DNA from: Chlorocebus sabaeus
Lineage: Eukaryota; Chordata; Mammalia; Primates; Cercopithecidae
Reading direction: 5' to 3'
Assembly (NCBI RefSeq): GCF_047675955.1
Contig: NC_132928.1
Coordinates: forward strand, 43,766,889-43,830,888
DNA length: 64,000 bases
Shown: positions 1 to 11,134 of the stretch, piece by piece
Position numbering within the stretch: the first letter of the stretch is position 1
Layout of the letters: every line of letters begins with the position of its first letter
Notes under the pieces: generated by a model
Database searches by the model: none
Told to the model about the DNA's origin: nothing
What the model saw: the letters and a program-made list of their open reading frames with translations, nothing else
Program-made: the position numbers and the translations under genes

Positions 1-834
1 TTTTCTAAGGGTTTTTGTGCCTCTATCTCCTTCACTTCTGCTCTGATCTTAGTTATTTCTTGCCTTCTGCTAGCTTTTGAATGTGTTTGTTCTTGCTTCT
101 CTAGTTCTTTTAATTGTGATGTTAGAGTGTCCACTTTAGATCTTTCCTGCTTTCTCTTGTGGGCATTTAGTGTTTTAAATTTTCCTCTACACACTGCTTT
201 AAATGTGTCCCAGAGATTCTGGTATGTTGTATCTTTGTTCTCATTGGTTTCAAAGAACATCTTTATTTCTGCCTTCATTTCGTTATGTACCCAGTAGTCA
301 TTCAGGAGCAGGTTGTTCAGTTTGCATGTAGTTGAGCGGTTTTGAGTGAGTTTCTTAATCCTGAGTTCTAGTTTGATTGCACTGTGGTCTGAGAGACAGT
401 TCGTTATTATTTCTCTTCTTTTGCATTTGCTTAGGAGTGCTTTACTTCCACCTATGTAGTCAGTTTTGGAATAAGTGCGATGTGGTGCAGAGAAGAATGT
501 ATATTCTGTTGATTTGGGGTGGAGAGTTCTGTAGATGTCTATTAGGTCTGCTTGGTGCAGAGTTGTATTCAATTCCCGGATATCCTTGTTAACTTTCTGT
601 CTCGTTGATCCTTCTTATGTTGACAGTGGGGTGTTAAAGTCTCCCACTATTACTGTGTGAGAGTCTAAGTCTCTTTGTAAGTCTCTAAGGACTTGCTTTA
701 TGAATCTAGGTGCTCCTGTATTGGGTGCATATATGTTTAGGATAGTTAGCTCTTCTTGTTGAATTGATCCCTTTACCATTATGTAATGGCCTTCTTTATG
801 TCTTTTGATCTTTGTTGGTTTAAAGTCTCTTTTA
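1..834 (-). mobile_element. Older LINE-1, minus strand: ORF2 piece (distal part)
   Basis: The reverse complement matches LINE-1 ORF2 endonuclease-region coding sequence, for example the stretch encoding NIYAPNTGAPRFIKQV near 690-760. It is cut by the window start at one end and by the inserted L1 at 835 at the other. The same element continues at 7005. The reading frame is degenerate. It lies in sense orientation with respect to HMCN1. Confidence 0.93.
821..834. repeat. Target-site duplication, left copy
   Basis: The 14-bp TAAAGTCTCTTTTA occurs immediately before the inserted L1 and again at 7005-7018. Perfect identity fits a fairly recent insertion by target-primed reverse transcription. 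Confidence 0.92.
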
Positions 835-1850
835 GGATGGCCGAATAGGAACAGCTCCAGTCTCCAACTCCCAGCGCGAGCGACACAGAAGACCGGTGAT
901 TTCTGCATTTTCAACTGAGGTACTGGGTTCATCTCACTGGGGAGTGCCAGACAATCGGTGCTGGTCAGCTGCTGCAGCCCGACCAGCGAGAGCTGAAGCA
1001 GGGTGAGGCATTGCCTCACCTGGAAAGCGCAAGGGGGAAGGGAATCCCTTTTCCTAGCCAGAGGAACTGAGACACACAACACCTGGAAAATTGGGTAACT
1101 CCCACCCCAATACTGCGCTTTAAGCAACCCGGCACACCAGGAGATCATATCCCACACCTGGCCGGGAGGGTCCCACACCCACGGAGCCTCCCTCATTGCT
1201 AGCACAGCAGTCTGTGATCTACCGGCAAGGCAGCAGCCAGGCTGGGGGAGGGGCGCCCGCCATTGCTGAGGCTTAAGTAGGTAAACAAAGCTGCTGGGAA
1301 GCTCGAACTGGGTGGAGCTCACAGCAGCTCAAGGAAACCTGCCTGTCTCTGTAGACTCCACCTCTGGGGACAGGGCACAGTAAATAATAACAAACGCAGC
1401 AGCTCTGCAGACGCACACGACTCTGTCTGACAGCTTCGAAGAGAGCAGTGGATCTCCCAACACGGAGGTTGAGATCTGAGAAGGGACAGACTCCCTGCTC
1501 AAGTGGGTCCCTGACCCCTGAGTAGCCTAACTGGGAGACATCCCCCACTAGGGGCAGTCTGACACCCCACACCTCACAGGGTGGAGTACACCCCTGAGAG
1601 GAAGCTTCCAAAGCAAGAATCAGACAGGTACACTCGCTGTTCAGAAATATACTATCTTCTGCAGCCTCTGCTGCTGATACCCAGGCAAACAGGGTCTGGA
1701 GTGGACCTCAAGCAATCTCCTACAGCTACAACCTACAGCTGAGGATCCTGACTGTTAGAAGGAAAGCTATCAAACAGGAAGGACACCTACACCAAAACCC
1801 CATCAGTACATCACCATCATCAAAGACCAGAGGCAGATAAAACCACAAAG
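835..1850 (+). promoter_or_regulatory. LINE-1 5' UTR internal promoter
   Basis: This CpG-bearing 1-kb leader precedes ORF1. L1 5' UTRs contain an RNA polymerase II promoter that starts at base 1, with a YY1-type GATGGC motif at the very start, here at 837-842. An antisense promoter is also known in this region for human L1. Activity here is inferred from the family, not shown. Confidence 0.75.
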
Positions 1851-2866
1851 ATGGGGAAAAAGCAGGGCAGAAAAGCTGGAAATTCAAAAAATGAGAGCGC
1901 ATCTCCCCCGGCAAAGGAGCGCAGCTCATCGCCAGCAATGGATCAAAGCTGGACGGAGAATGACTTCGACGAGATGAGAGAAGAATGCTTCAGTCCATCA
2001 AATTTCTCAGAGCTAAAGGAGGAATTACGTACCCAGCGCAAAGAAACTAAAAATCTTGAAAAAAAAGTGGAAGAATTGATGGCTAGAGTAATTAATGCAG
2101 AGAAACTCACAAACGAAATGAAAGAGACGAAACCATGGCACGAGAAATACGTGACAAATGCACAAGCTTCAGTAACCGACTCGATCAACTGGAAGAAAGA
2201 ATGTCAGCGATTGAGGATCAAATGAATGAAATGAAGCGAGAAGAGAAACCAAAAGAAAAAAGAAGAAAAAGAAATGAACAAAGCCTGCAAGAAGTATGGG
2301 ATTATGTAAAAAGACCAAATCTACGTCTGATTGGGGTACCTGAAAGTGAGGGGGAAAATGGAACCAAGTTGGAAAACACTCTTCAGGATATCATCCAGGA
2401 GAACTTCCCCAACCTAGTAGGGCAGGCCAACATTCAAATCCAGGAAATACAGAGAACGCCACAAAGATACTCCTCGAGAAGAGCAACTCCAAGACACATA
2501 ATTGCCAGATTCACCAAAGTTGAAATGAAGGAAAAAATCTTAAGGGCAGCCAGAGAGAAAGGTCGGGTTACCCACAAAGGGAAGCCCATCAGACTAACAG
2601 CAGATGTCTCGGCAGAAACTCTTCAAGCCAGAAGAGAGTGGGGGCCAATATTCAACATTCTTAAAGAAAAGAATTTTAAACCCAGAATTTTATATCCAGC
2701 CAAACTAAGTTTCATAAGTGAAGGAGAAATAAAATCCTTTACAGATAAGCAAATGCTTAGAGATTTTGTCACCACTAGGCCTGCCTTACAAGAGACCCTG
2801 AAGGAAGCACTAAACATGGAAAGGAACAACCGGTACCAGCCATTGCAAAAACATGCCAAAATGTAA
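1851..2866 (+). pseudogene. LINE-1 ORF1, broken by one frameshift
   Basis: ORF1 begins ATGGGGAAAAAGC (MGKKQGRKAGNSKNESASPP) in one frame and runs to about 2125. It then continues in another frame through REIRDKCTSFSNRLDQLEER to NNRYQPLQKHAKM at 2866. The frame moves by the equivalent of one lost base at about 2115-2135, in the coiled-coil region. The RNA-recognition and C-terminal parts (WDYVKRPNLRLIGVPESEGE and beyond) are intact. As it stands only a short N-terminal product could be made. Confidence 0.9.
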
Positions 2867-2929
2867 AGACCATCAAGGCTAGGAAGAAACTGCATCAACT
2901 AACGAGCAAAATAACCAGTTAATATCATA

Positions 2930-5900
2930 ATGGCAGGATCAAGTTCACACATAACAATCTTAACCTTAAATGTAAATGGACTAAATGCTCCAATTAAAAG
3001 ACACAGACTGGCAAACTGGATAAAGAGTCAAGACCCATCAGTCTGCTGTATTCAGGAGACCCATCTCACATGCAGAGACATACATAGGCTCAAAATAAAG
3101 GGATGGAGGAAGATTTACCAAGCAAATGGAGAACAAAAAAAAGCGGGGGTTGCAATACTAGTCTCTGATAAAACAGACTTTAAACCATCAAAGATCAAAA
3201 GAGACAAAGAAGGCCATTACATAATGGTAAAGGGATCAATTCAACAGGAAGAGCTAACTATCCTAAATATATATGCACCCAATACAGGAGCACCCAGATT
3301 CATAAAGCAAGTCCTTAGAGACTTACAAAGAGACTTAGACTCCCATACAATAATAATGGGAGACTTCAACACTCCACTGTCAACATTAGACAGATCAACG
3401 AGACAGAAAGTTAACAAGGATATCCAGGAATTGAACTCATCTCTGCAGCAAGCAGACCTAATAGACATCTATAGAACTCTCCACCCCAAATCAACAGAAT
3501 ATACATTCTTCTCAGCACCACATCGTACTTACTCCAAAATTGACCACGTAATTGGAAGTAAAGCACTCCTCAGCAAATGTACAAGAACAGAAATTATAAC
3601 AAACTGTCTCTCAGACCACAGTGCAATCAAATTAGAACTCAGTACTAAGAAACTCAATCAAAACCGCTCAACTACATGGAAACTGAACAACCTGCTCCTG
3701 AATGACTACTGGGTACATAACGAAATGAAGGCAGAAATAAAGATGTTCTTTGAAACCAATGAGAACAAAGATACAACATACCAGAATCTCTGGGACACAT
3801 TTAAAGCAGTGTGTAGAGGGAAATTTATAGCACTAAATGCCCACAAGAGAAAGCAGGAAAGATCTAAAATTGACACTCTAACATCGCAATTAAAAGAACT
3901 AGAGAAGCAAGAGCAAACACATTCGAAAGCTAGCAGAAGGCAAGAAATAACTAAGATCAGAGCAGAACTGAAGGAGACAGAGACACAAAAAACCCTCCAA
4001 AAAATCAATGAATCCAGGAGTTGGTTTTTTGAAAAGATCAACAAAATTGACAGACCACTAGCAAGACTAATAAAGAAGAAAAGAGAGAAGAATCAAATCG
4101 ACGCAATTAAAAATGATAAAGGGGATATCACCACCGACCCCACAGAAATACAAACTACCATCAGAGAATACTATAAACACCTCTACGCAAATAAACTGGA
4201 AAATCTAGAAGAAATGGATAATTTCCTGGACACTTACACTCTTCCAAGACTAAACCAGGAAGAAGTTGAATCCCTGAATAGACCAATAGTAGGCTCTGAA
4301 ATTGAGGCAATAATTAATAGCCTACCAACCAAAAAAAGTCCAGGACCAGATGGATTCACAGCTGAATTCTACCAGAGGTACAAGGAGGAGCTGGTACCAT
4401 TCCTTCTGAAACTATTCCAATCAATAGAAAAAGAGGGAATCCTCCCTAACTCATTTTATGAGGCCAACATCATCCTGATACCAAAGCCTGGCAGAGACAC
4501 AACAAAAAAAGAGAATTTTAGACCAATATCCCTGATGAACATCGATGCAAAAATCCTCAATAAAATACTGGCAAACCGGATTCAGCAGCACATCAAAAAG
4601 CTTATCCACCATGATCAAGTGGGCTTCATCCCTGGGATGCAAGGCTGGTTCAACATTCGCAAATCAATAAACATAATCCAGCATATAAACAGAACCAAAG
4701 ACAAGAACCACATCATTATCTCAATAGATGCAGAAAAGGCTTTTGACAAAATTCAACAGCCCTTCATGCTAAAATCTCTCAATAAATTCGGTATTGATGG
4801 AACGTACCTCAAAATAATAAGAGCTATTTATGACAAACCCACAGCCAATATCATACTGAATGGGCAAAAACTGGAAAAATTCCCTTTGAAAACTGGCACA
4901 AGACAGGGATGCCCTCTCACCACTCCTATTCAACATAGTGTTGGAAGTTCTGGCTAGGGCAATCAGGCAAGAGAAAGAAATCAAGGGGATTCAGTTAGGA
5001 AAAGAAGAAGTCAAATTGTCCCTGTTTGCAGACGACATGATTGTATATTTAGAAAACCCCATTGTCTCAGCCCAAAATGTCCTTCAGCTGATAAGCAACT
5101 TCAGCAAAGTCTCAGGATACAAAATTAATGTGCAAAAATCACAAGCATTCTTATACACCAGTGACAGTCAAACAGAGAGCCAAATCAGGAATGAACTTCC
5201 ATTCACAATTGCTTCAAAGAGAATAAAATACCTAGGAATCCAACTTACAAGGGATGTAAAGGACCTCTTCAAGGAGAACTACAAACCACTGCTCAGTGAA
5301 ATCAAAGAGGACACAAACAAATGGAAGAACATACCATGCTCATGGATAGGAAGAATCAATATCGTGAAAATGGCCATACTGCCCAAGGTAATTTATAGAT
5401 TCAATGCCATCCCCATCAAGCTACCAATGAGCTTCTTCACAGAATTGGAAAAAACTGCTTTAAAGTTCATATGGAACCAAAAAAGAGCCCGCATCTCCAA
5501 GACAATCCTAAGTCAAAAGAACAAAGCTGGAGGCATCACGCTACCTGACTTCAAACTATACTACAAGGCTACAGTAACCAAAACAGCATGGTACTGGTAC
5601 CAAAACAGAGATATAGACCAATGGAACAGAACAAAGTCCTCAGAAATAATACCACACATCTACAGCCATCTGATCTTTGACAAACCTGAGAGAAACAAGA
5701 AATGGGGAAAGGATTCCCTATTTAATAAATGGTGCTGGGAAAATTGGCTAGCCATAAGTAGAAAGCTGAAACTGGATCGTTTCCTTACTCCTTATACGAA
5801 AATTAATTCAAGATGGATTAGAGACTTAAATGTTAGACCTAATACCATAAAAATCCTAGAGGAAAACCTAGGTAGTACCATTCAGGACATAGGCATGGGC

Positions 5901-6755
5901 AAAGACTTCATGTCTAAAACACCAAAAGCAACGGCAGCAAAAGCCAAAATTGACAAATGGGATCTCATTAAACTAAAGAGCTTCTGCACAGCAAAAGAAA
6001 CTACCATCAGAGTGAACAGGCAACCTACAGAATGGGAGAAAGTTTTTGCAATCTACTCATCTGACAAAGGGCTAATATCCAGAACCTACAAAGAACTCAA
6101 ACAAATTTACAAGAAAAAAACAAACAACCCCATCCAAAAGTGGGCAAAGGATATGAACAGACATTTCTCAAAAGAAGACATTCATACAGCCAACAGACAC
6201 ATGAAAAAATGCTCATCATCACTGGCCATCAGAGAAATGCAAATCAAAACCACAATGAGATACCATCTCACACCAGTTAGAATGGCAATCATTCAAAAGT
6301 CAGGAAACAACAGGTGCTGGAGAGGATGTGGAGAAATAGGAACACTTTTACACTGTTGGTGGGAGTGTAAACTAGTTCAACCATTATGGAAAACAGTATG
6401 GCGATTCCTCAAAGATCTAGAACTAGATGTACCATATGACCCAGCCATCCCATTACTGGGTATATACCCAAAGGATTATAAATTATGCTGCTATAAAGAC
6501 ACATGCACACGTATGTTTATTGCAGCACTATTCACAATAGCAAAGACTTGGAATCAACCCAAATGTCCATCAGTGACAGATTGGATTAAGAAAATGTGGC
6601 ACATATACACCATGGAATACTATGCAGCCATAAAAAAGGATGAGTTTGTGTCCTTTGTAGGGACATGGATGCAGCTGGAAACCATCATTCTCAGCAAACT
6701 ATCACAAGAACAGAAAACCAAACACCGCATGTTCTCACTCATAGGCAGCAACTGA
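2930..6755 (+). pseudogene. LINE-1 ORF2 (endonuclease/reverse transcriptase), one 2-bp deletion
   Basis: ORF2 starts MAGSSSHITILTLNVNGLN. The APE-type endonuclease keeps Asn14, Glu43 (CIQETHL), GDFN near residue 145 and the SDHSAI box. The reverse transcriptase begins with blocks such as SPGPDGFTAEFY. At about 4914-4918 the usual CTCTCTCACC reads CTCTCACC, a 2-bp loss in a CT repeat. This moves the frame, so the first part ends at 4957. From 4938 the other frame is open for 605 codons. It contains the catalytic FADD at 5025-5036 and the C-terminal Cys motif region (CWRGCGEIGTLLHCWWEC), ending SLIGSN at 6755. The upstream product therefore lacks the RT active site. Confidence 0.95.
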
Positions 6756-6810
6756 ACAATGAGATCACTTGGACTCGGGAAGGGGAACATCACACACCGG
6801 GGCCTATCAT

Positions 6811-6833
6811 GGGGAGGGGGGAGGGGGGAGGGA
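6811..6833 (+). other. G-rich tract of L1 3' UTR (G-quadruplex candidate)
   Basis: Four runs of at least three G, separated by single A, occur in about 23 bases. This polypurine tract is a standard feature of primate L1 3' UTRs and can fold as a G-quadruplex. In the deleted L1 copy the matching tract (about 13617-13635) is degraded. Confidence 0.75.
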
Positions 6834-7004
6834 TTGCATTGGGAGTTATACCTGATGTAAATGACGAGTTGATGGGTGCAGCACACCAACATGGCACAAG
6901 TATACATATGTAGCAAACCTGCACGTTTTGCACATGTACCCTACAACTTGAAGTCTAATAATAATAAATAAATTAAAAAAAAAAATAAATAAATAAAAAA
7001 AAAA

Positions 7005-7018
7005 TAAAGTCTCTTTTA
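7005..7018. repeat. Target-site duplication, right copy
   Basis: This is an identical copy of 821-834, directly after the A-rich tail of the inserted L1. Removing 835-7018 rejoins the older minus-strand L1 in register. Confidence 0.92.
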
Positions 7019-7320
7019 TCAGAGACTAGGAATCCAACCCCTGCCTTTTCTTGTTTTCCATTTGCTTGGTAGATCTTCCTCCATCCCTTTATTTTGAGCC
7101 TATGTGTGTCTCTGCACTTGAGATCGGTCTCCAGGATATAGCAAATTGAAGGGTCTTGACTCTTTATCCAATTTGCCAACCTGTGTCTTTATATTGGAGA
7201 ATTTAGCCCATTTACATTGAAGATTAATATTGTTATATGTGAATTTGATCCTGTCATTATGATGTTAGCTGGTTATTTTGCTCATTAGCTGATGCAGTTT
7301 TTTCCTAACATCAATGGTCT

Positions 7321-8328
7321 TTACATTTTGGCATGTTTTTGCAGTGGTTGGTACTGGTTGTTACTTTCCATGTTTAATGCTTCCTTAAGGATCTCTTGTA
7401 GGGCAGGTCTGGTGGTGACAAAATCTCTCAGCATTTGCTTGTCTGTAAAGAATTTTATTTCTCCTTCACTTATGAAACTTAGTTTGGCTGGATATGAAAT
7501 TCTGGGTTATAAATTCTTTTTTAAAGAATTGAATATTGGCCCCTACTCTCTTCTGCTTCAAAAGTTTTTGCTGAGAGATCCACTGTTAGTCTGAAGGGCT
7601 TCCCTTTGTGTGTAACCCGACCTTTCTCTCTGGCTGCCCTTAACATTTTTTCCTTCAACTTTGGTGAATCTGACAATTATATGTCTTGGAGTTTCTCTTC
7701 TCAAGGAGTATCTTTGTGGCGTTCTCTGTATTTCCTGAATTTGAATGTTGGCCTGCCTTGCCAGGTTGGGGAAGTTCTCCTGGACAATATCCTGCAGAGT
7801 GTTTTCCAACTTGGTTCCATTCTCCCCATCACTTTCAGGTACCCCAATCAGATGTAGACTTGGTCTTTTCACATAGTCCCATGTTTCTTGGATGCTTTGT
7901 TCATGTCTTTTTACTCTTCTTTCTCTAAACTTCTCTTCTCGCTTTATTTCATTCATTTGATATTCAATCACTGATACCCTTTCTTCCAGTTGATCGAGTC
8001 AGTTACTGAAGCTTGTGCATTTGTCACGTACTTCTCGTGTCATGGTTTTCATCTCTATCAGTTCGTTTAAGGACTTCTCTGCATTGGTTATTCTAGTTAG
8101 CCCTTCATCAAATCTTTTTTCAAGGTATTTAGTTTCTTTGTGCTGGGTTCATAATTCCTCCTTTAGCTCAGATAAGTTTGATTGTCTGAAGTCTTCTTCT
8201 CTCAACTAATCAAATTAATTCTCCGTCCAGCTTGGTTCCATTGCTGGCAAGGAGCTGCATTCCTTTGGAGGGGTAGAGGCACTCTGATTTTTAGAATTTC
8301 CAGCTTTTCTGTACTGCTTTTTCCCCAT
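7321..8328 (-). pseudogene. LINE-1 ORF1 (RNA-binding protein), decayed
   Basis: L1 ORF1 makes a trimeric coiled-coil RNA-binding protein that coats L1 RNA. The part at 7558-7971 is still open and includes NEIKREEKFRERRVKRHEQS and RPSLHLIGVPESDGENGTK. Elsewhere the frame is lost. The start is inferred from the ATGGGGAAA context shared with the copy at 1851, and the end from the homologous CCAAAATGTAA. Confidence 0.75.
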
Positions 8329-9384
8329 CTTTGTGGTTTTAATCTACCTTTGGTCTTTGATGATGGTGACATACAAATGGGGTTTTGGTGTGGATTTCTT
8401 TTGTGTTTGTTATTTTTCCTTCTAATAGTCAGGAACCTCAGCTACAGGTCTGTTGGAGTTTGCTCGAGCTCCACTCCAGACCTGATTGCTTGGGTATCAG
8501 CAGCAGAGGCTGCAGTGAGTGAATATTGCTGAACAGCAAATGTTGCTGTCTGATTGTTCCTCTGGAAGCTTCATCTCAGAGGTGTACCCAGCCATGTGAG
8601 GTGTGAGGTGTCAGTCTGCCCCTAGTGGAGGATGTCTCCCAGTTAGGCTACTCAGGGGTCAGGGACCCACTTGAGCAGACAATCTGTCCATTCTCAGATC
8701 TCAAACTCCATGCTGGGAAAACCACTACTCTCTTCAAAGCTGTCAGACAGGGACATTTACATCTGCAGAGGTTTCTGCTGCCTTTTGTTTGGCTATGCCC
8801 TGTACCCAGAGGTGGAGTCTACAGAGGCAGGCTGGCCTCCTTGAGCTGCGGTGGGCTCCATGCAGTTCGAGCTTCCTGGTCACTTTGTTTACCTACTTAA
8901 GCCTCAGAAATGTCAGGCACCCCTCCCCCAGCCTCGCTGTTGCCTTGCAGTTAGATCTCAGACTGCTGTGCTAGCAATAAGGGAGGCTCCGTGGGTGTGG
9001 GACCCTCCAAGCCAGGTGCGGGATATAATCTGGTGTGCCGTTTGCTAAGATCCTTGGTACAGCACAGTATTAGGGTGGGAGTGACCTGATTTTCCAGGTG
9101 TTGTGTGTCATGGTTTCCCTTGGCTAGGAAAGGGAATTCCCTTCCCCCTTGCACTTCCCAGGTGAGGCGATGCCTCACCCTGCTTCAGCTCTTGCTTATT
9201 GGGCTGCACCCACTGTCCTGTACCCAATGTCCAACATGCCCCAGTGAGATGAACCCGGTACCTGAGTTGGAAATGCAGAAATCACCTGTCTTCTGTGTTG
9301 CTCATGCTGGGAGCTGGAGGCTGGAGCTGTTCCTATTCGGCTATCTTGGTGCGGATCAGTCTAAGACTTTTATACAATTTAGGG

Positions 9385-9651
9385 CAGGAGTTCCCAACAC
9401 CTGGGTCATGGAAGGGTTCGGATCCTTGGCCTGTTAGGAAGTGGGCCCTATAGCAGGAGGTGATGGATGAGCAAGCATTACCACCTGAGCTCTGTCTCCT
9501 GTCAGCTCGATGAGGGCATCAGATTCTCATAGGAGCGCAAACCCTATTTCACGGGCTTCTCATGAGAATCCAACTAATGACTGATGATGTGCAGTGGAAC
9601 AGTTTCATTCCACAAAACCGATCCTATTGCCAAAATGGTTGGGGACTGCTG
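9385..9651 (+). mobile_element. MER1B-type hAT-Charlie DNA transposon
   Basis: This 267-bp non-autonomous element has terminal inverted repeats CAGGAGTTCCCAAC (left) and GTTGGGGACTGCTG (right). Its interior matches the MER1 family as I recall it (GGCCTGTTAGGAA..., TTACCACCTGAGCTC, GATTCTCATAGGAGCGCAAACCC). The flanks ATTTAGGG (9377-9384) and ACTTAGGG (9652-9659) form an 8-bp target duplication with one mismatch, as expected for hAT elements. There is no coding capacity. Confidence 0.85.
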
Positions 9652-9756
9652 ACTTAGGGAAGCTCTCAAACCTCCAAAACTCATCCACGGACCTCTGCTT
9701 ACAAATCTTTGCCTCAGAACTACTAGTAAATCTGCACAATCTCCCGATAGGATATT

Positions 9757-9770
9757 AAAACTTCATTTAC
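9757..9770. repeat. Target-site duplication, left copy (L1 at 9771)
   Basis: AAAACTTCATTTAC here and AAAATTTCATTTAC at 13777-13790 differ at one base and flank the deleted L1. Confidence 0.8.
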
Positions 9771-10784
9771 GGAATAGGAACAGCTCCAGCCTCCAGCTCC
9801 CAGCATGAGTGATGCAGAAGATGGCTGATTTCTGCATTTTCAACTGAGGTACCAGGTTCATCTCACCAGGGCATGTCGGACAGTTGGCGCTGGTCCACGG
9901 GTACAGCCCGACCAGCGGGAGCTGAAGCAGGGTGATGCATCACCTCACCTGGGAAGCGCAAGGAGGAAGGGAATTCCTTTTCCTAGCCAAAGGAAATTGA
10001 GACACACAACACCTGGAAAATCGGGTAACTCCCACCCTAATACTATGCTTTACCAAGGGTCTTAGCAAATGGCACACCAGGAGATTATAACCCACACCTG
10101 GCCCAGAGGGTCCCACGCCCATGGAGCCTCCCTCATTGCTAGCACAGCAGTCTGAGATCTAACTGCAAGGTGGCAGCAAGGCTGGGGAAGGGGCGCCTGC
10201 CATTGCTGAAGCTTAAGTAGATAAACAAAGCCACCGGGAAGCTTGAATTGGGTGGAGCCCACTACAGCTCAAGGAGGCTGGCCTGCCTCTGTAGCCTCCT
10301 CCTCTGGGGACAGGGCATAGCTAAACAAAAAGCAGTAGAAACCTCCGCAGAGGTAAATGCCCCTGTCTGACAGCTTTGAAGAGAGCAGTGGATCTCCTAG
10401 CACGGAGGTTGAGATCTGAGAACGGACAAATTGCCTGCTCAAGTGGGTCCCTGACCCCTGAGTAGCCTAAGTGGGAGACATCCCCTAAAAGTACAGACCA
10501 ACACCTCACACCTCACACAGCAGGGTACACCCCTGAGACGAAGCTTCCAGAGCAAGAATCAGACAGCAACACTCGCTGTTCAGCAATATTCTATCTTCTG
10601 CAGCCTCTGCTGCTGATACACAGGCAAACAGCGTCTGGAGTGGGCCTCAAGCAAACTCCAACAGACCTACAGCTGAGGGTCCTGACTATTAGAAGGAAAA
10701 CTAACAAACAGAAAGGACACCCACAACAAAACCCCATCAGTAAGTCACCATCATCAAAGACCAAAGGCTGATAAAACCACAAAG

Positions 10785-11134
10785 ATGGGGAAAAAGCAAT
10801 GCAGAAAAACTGGAAATTCCAAAAATCAGAGCGCATCTTCCCCTCCAAAGGAATGCAGCCATCGCCAGCAACAGAACAAAGCTGGACAGAGAATGACTTT
10901 GATGAGTTGAGAGAAGAAGGCTTCAATCGATTGAACTTCTCAGAGCTAAAGGAGGAACTACGTAACCAGCGCAAAGAAATTAAAAACCTTGAAAAAAGAA
11001 TGGATGAATGGATAACTAGAATAATCAATGCAGAGAAGACCTTAAAAGAACCCATAGACATGAAAACCATGACACGAGAACTACATGACAAATGCACAAG
11101 CTTCAGTAACCGACTCGATCAACTGGAAGAAAGA
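10785..11134 (+). pseudogene. LINE-1 ORF1 remnant, 5' third only
   Basis: It starts MGKKQ..., has a frameshift near 10857, and continues as FDELREEGFNRLNFSELKEE through the coiled coil to RLDQLEER, where the internal deletion begins. The RNA-binding domain is entirely lost. Confidence 0.8.

Larger units (their letters stand above)
835..7004 (+). mobile_element. Full-length young LINE-1 (inserted in older L1)
   Basis: This element is about 6.17 kb. It has a 5' UTR beginning GGATGGCCGAATAGG, ORF1 from 1851, ORF2 from 2930 to 6755, a 3' UTR with a G-rich tract at 6811-6833 and an A-rich tail to 7004. It is flanked by a perfect 14-bp target duplication. Only one frameshift in each ORF is visible, and otherwise both frames are open. 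The extent of open frame indicates a young, lineage-specific copy. It is antisense to HMCN1 and lies deep in an intron. Confidence 0.95.
7005..9353 (-). mobile_element. Older LINE-1, minus strand: 5' UTR, ORF1 and start of ORF2
   Basis: Read on the minus strand this is a full L1 5' end (starting about 9353 with the GATAGCCGAATAGGAACAG signature), a 5' UTR to about 8329, an ORF1 from ATG at 8328 to TAA at 7321, and the start of ORF2 with ATG at 7257. It continues at 834 on the other side of the inserted L1. ORF1 is broken by several frameshifts and stops, so the copy is dead. It has a full 5' end, but its 3' end is outside the window. Confidence 0.9.

Noticed and set aside
1273..1611. 112-codon antisense frame in the L1 5' UTR as a host gene
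   Set aside because: It lies wholly in L1 sequence and recurs, decayed, in the other L1 copies.
7606..9437. Plus-strand open frames of 64 to 116 codons
   Set aside because: They are antisense readings of the older minus-strand L1 ORF1 and 5' UTR.
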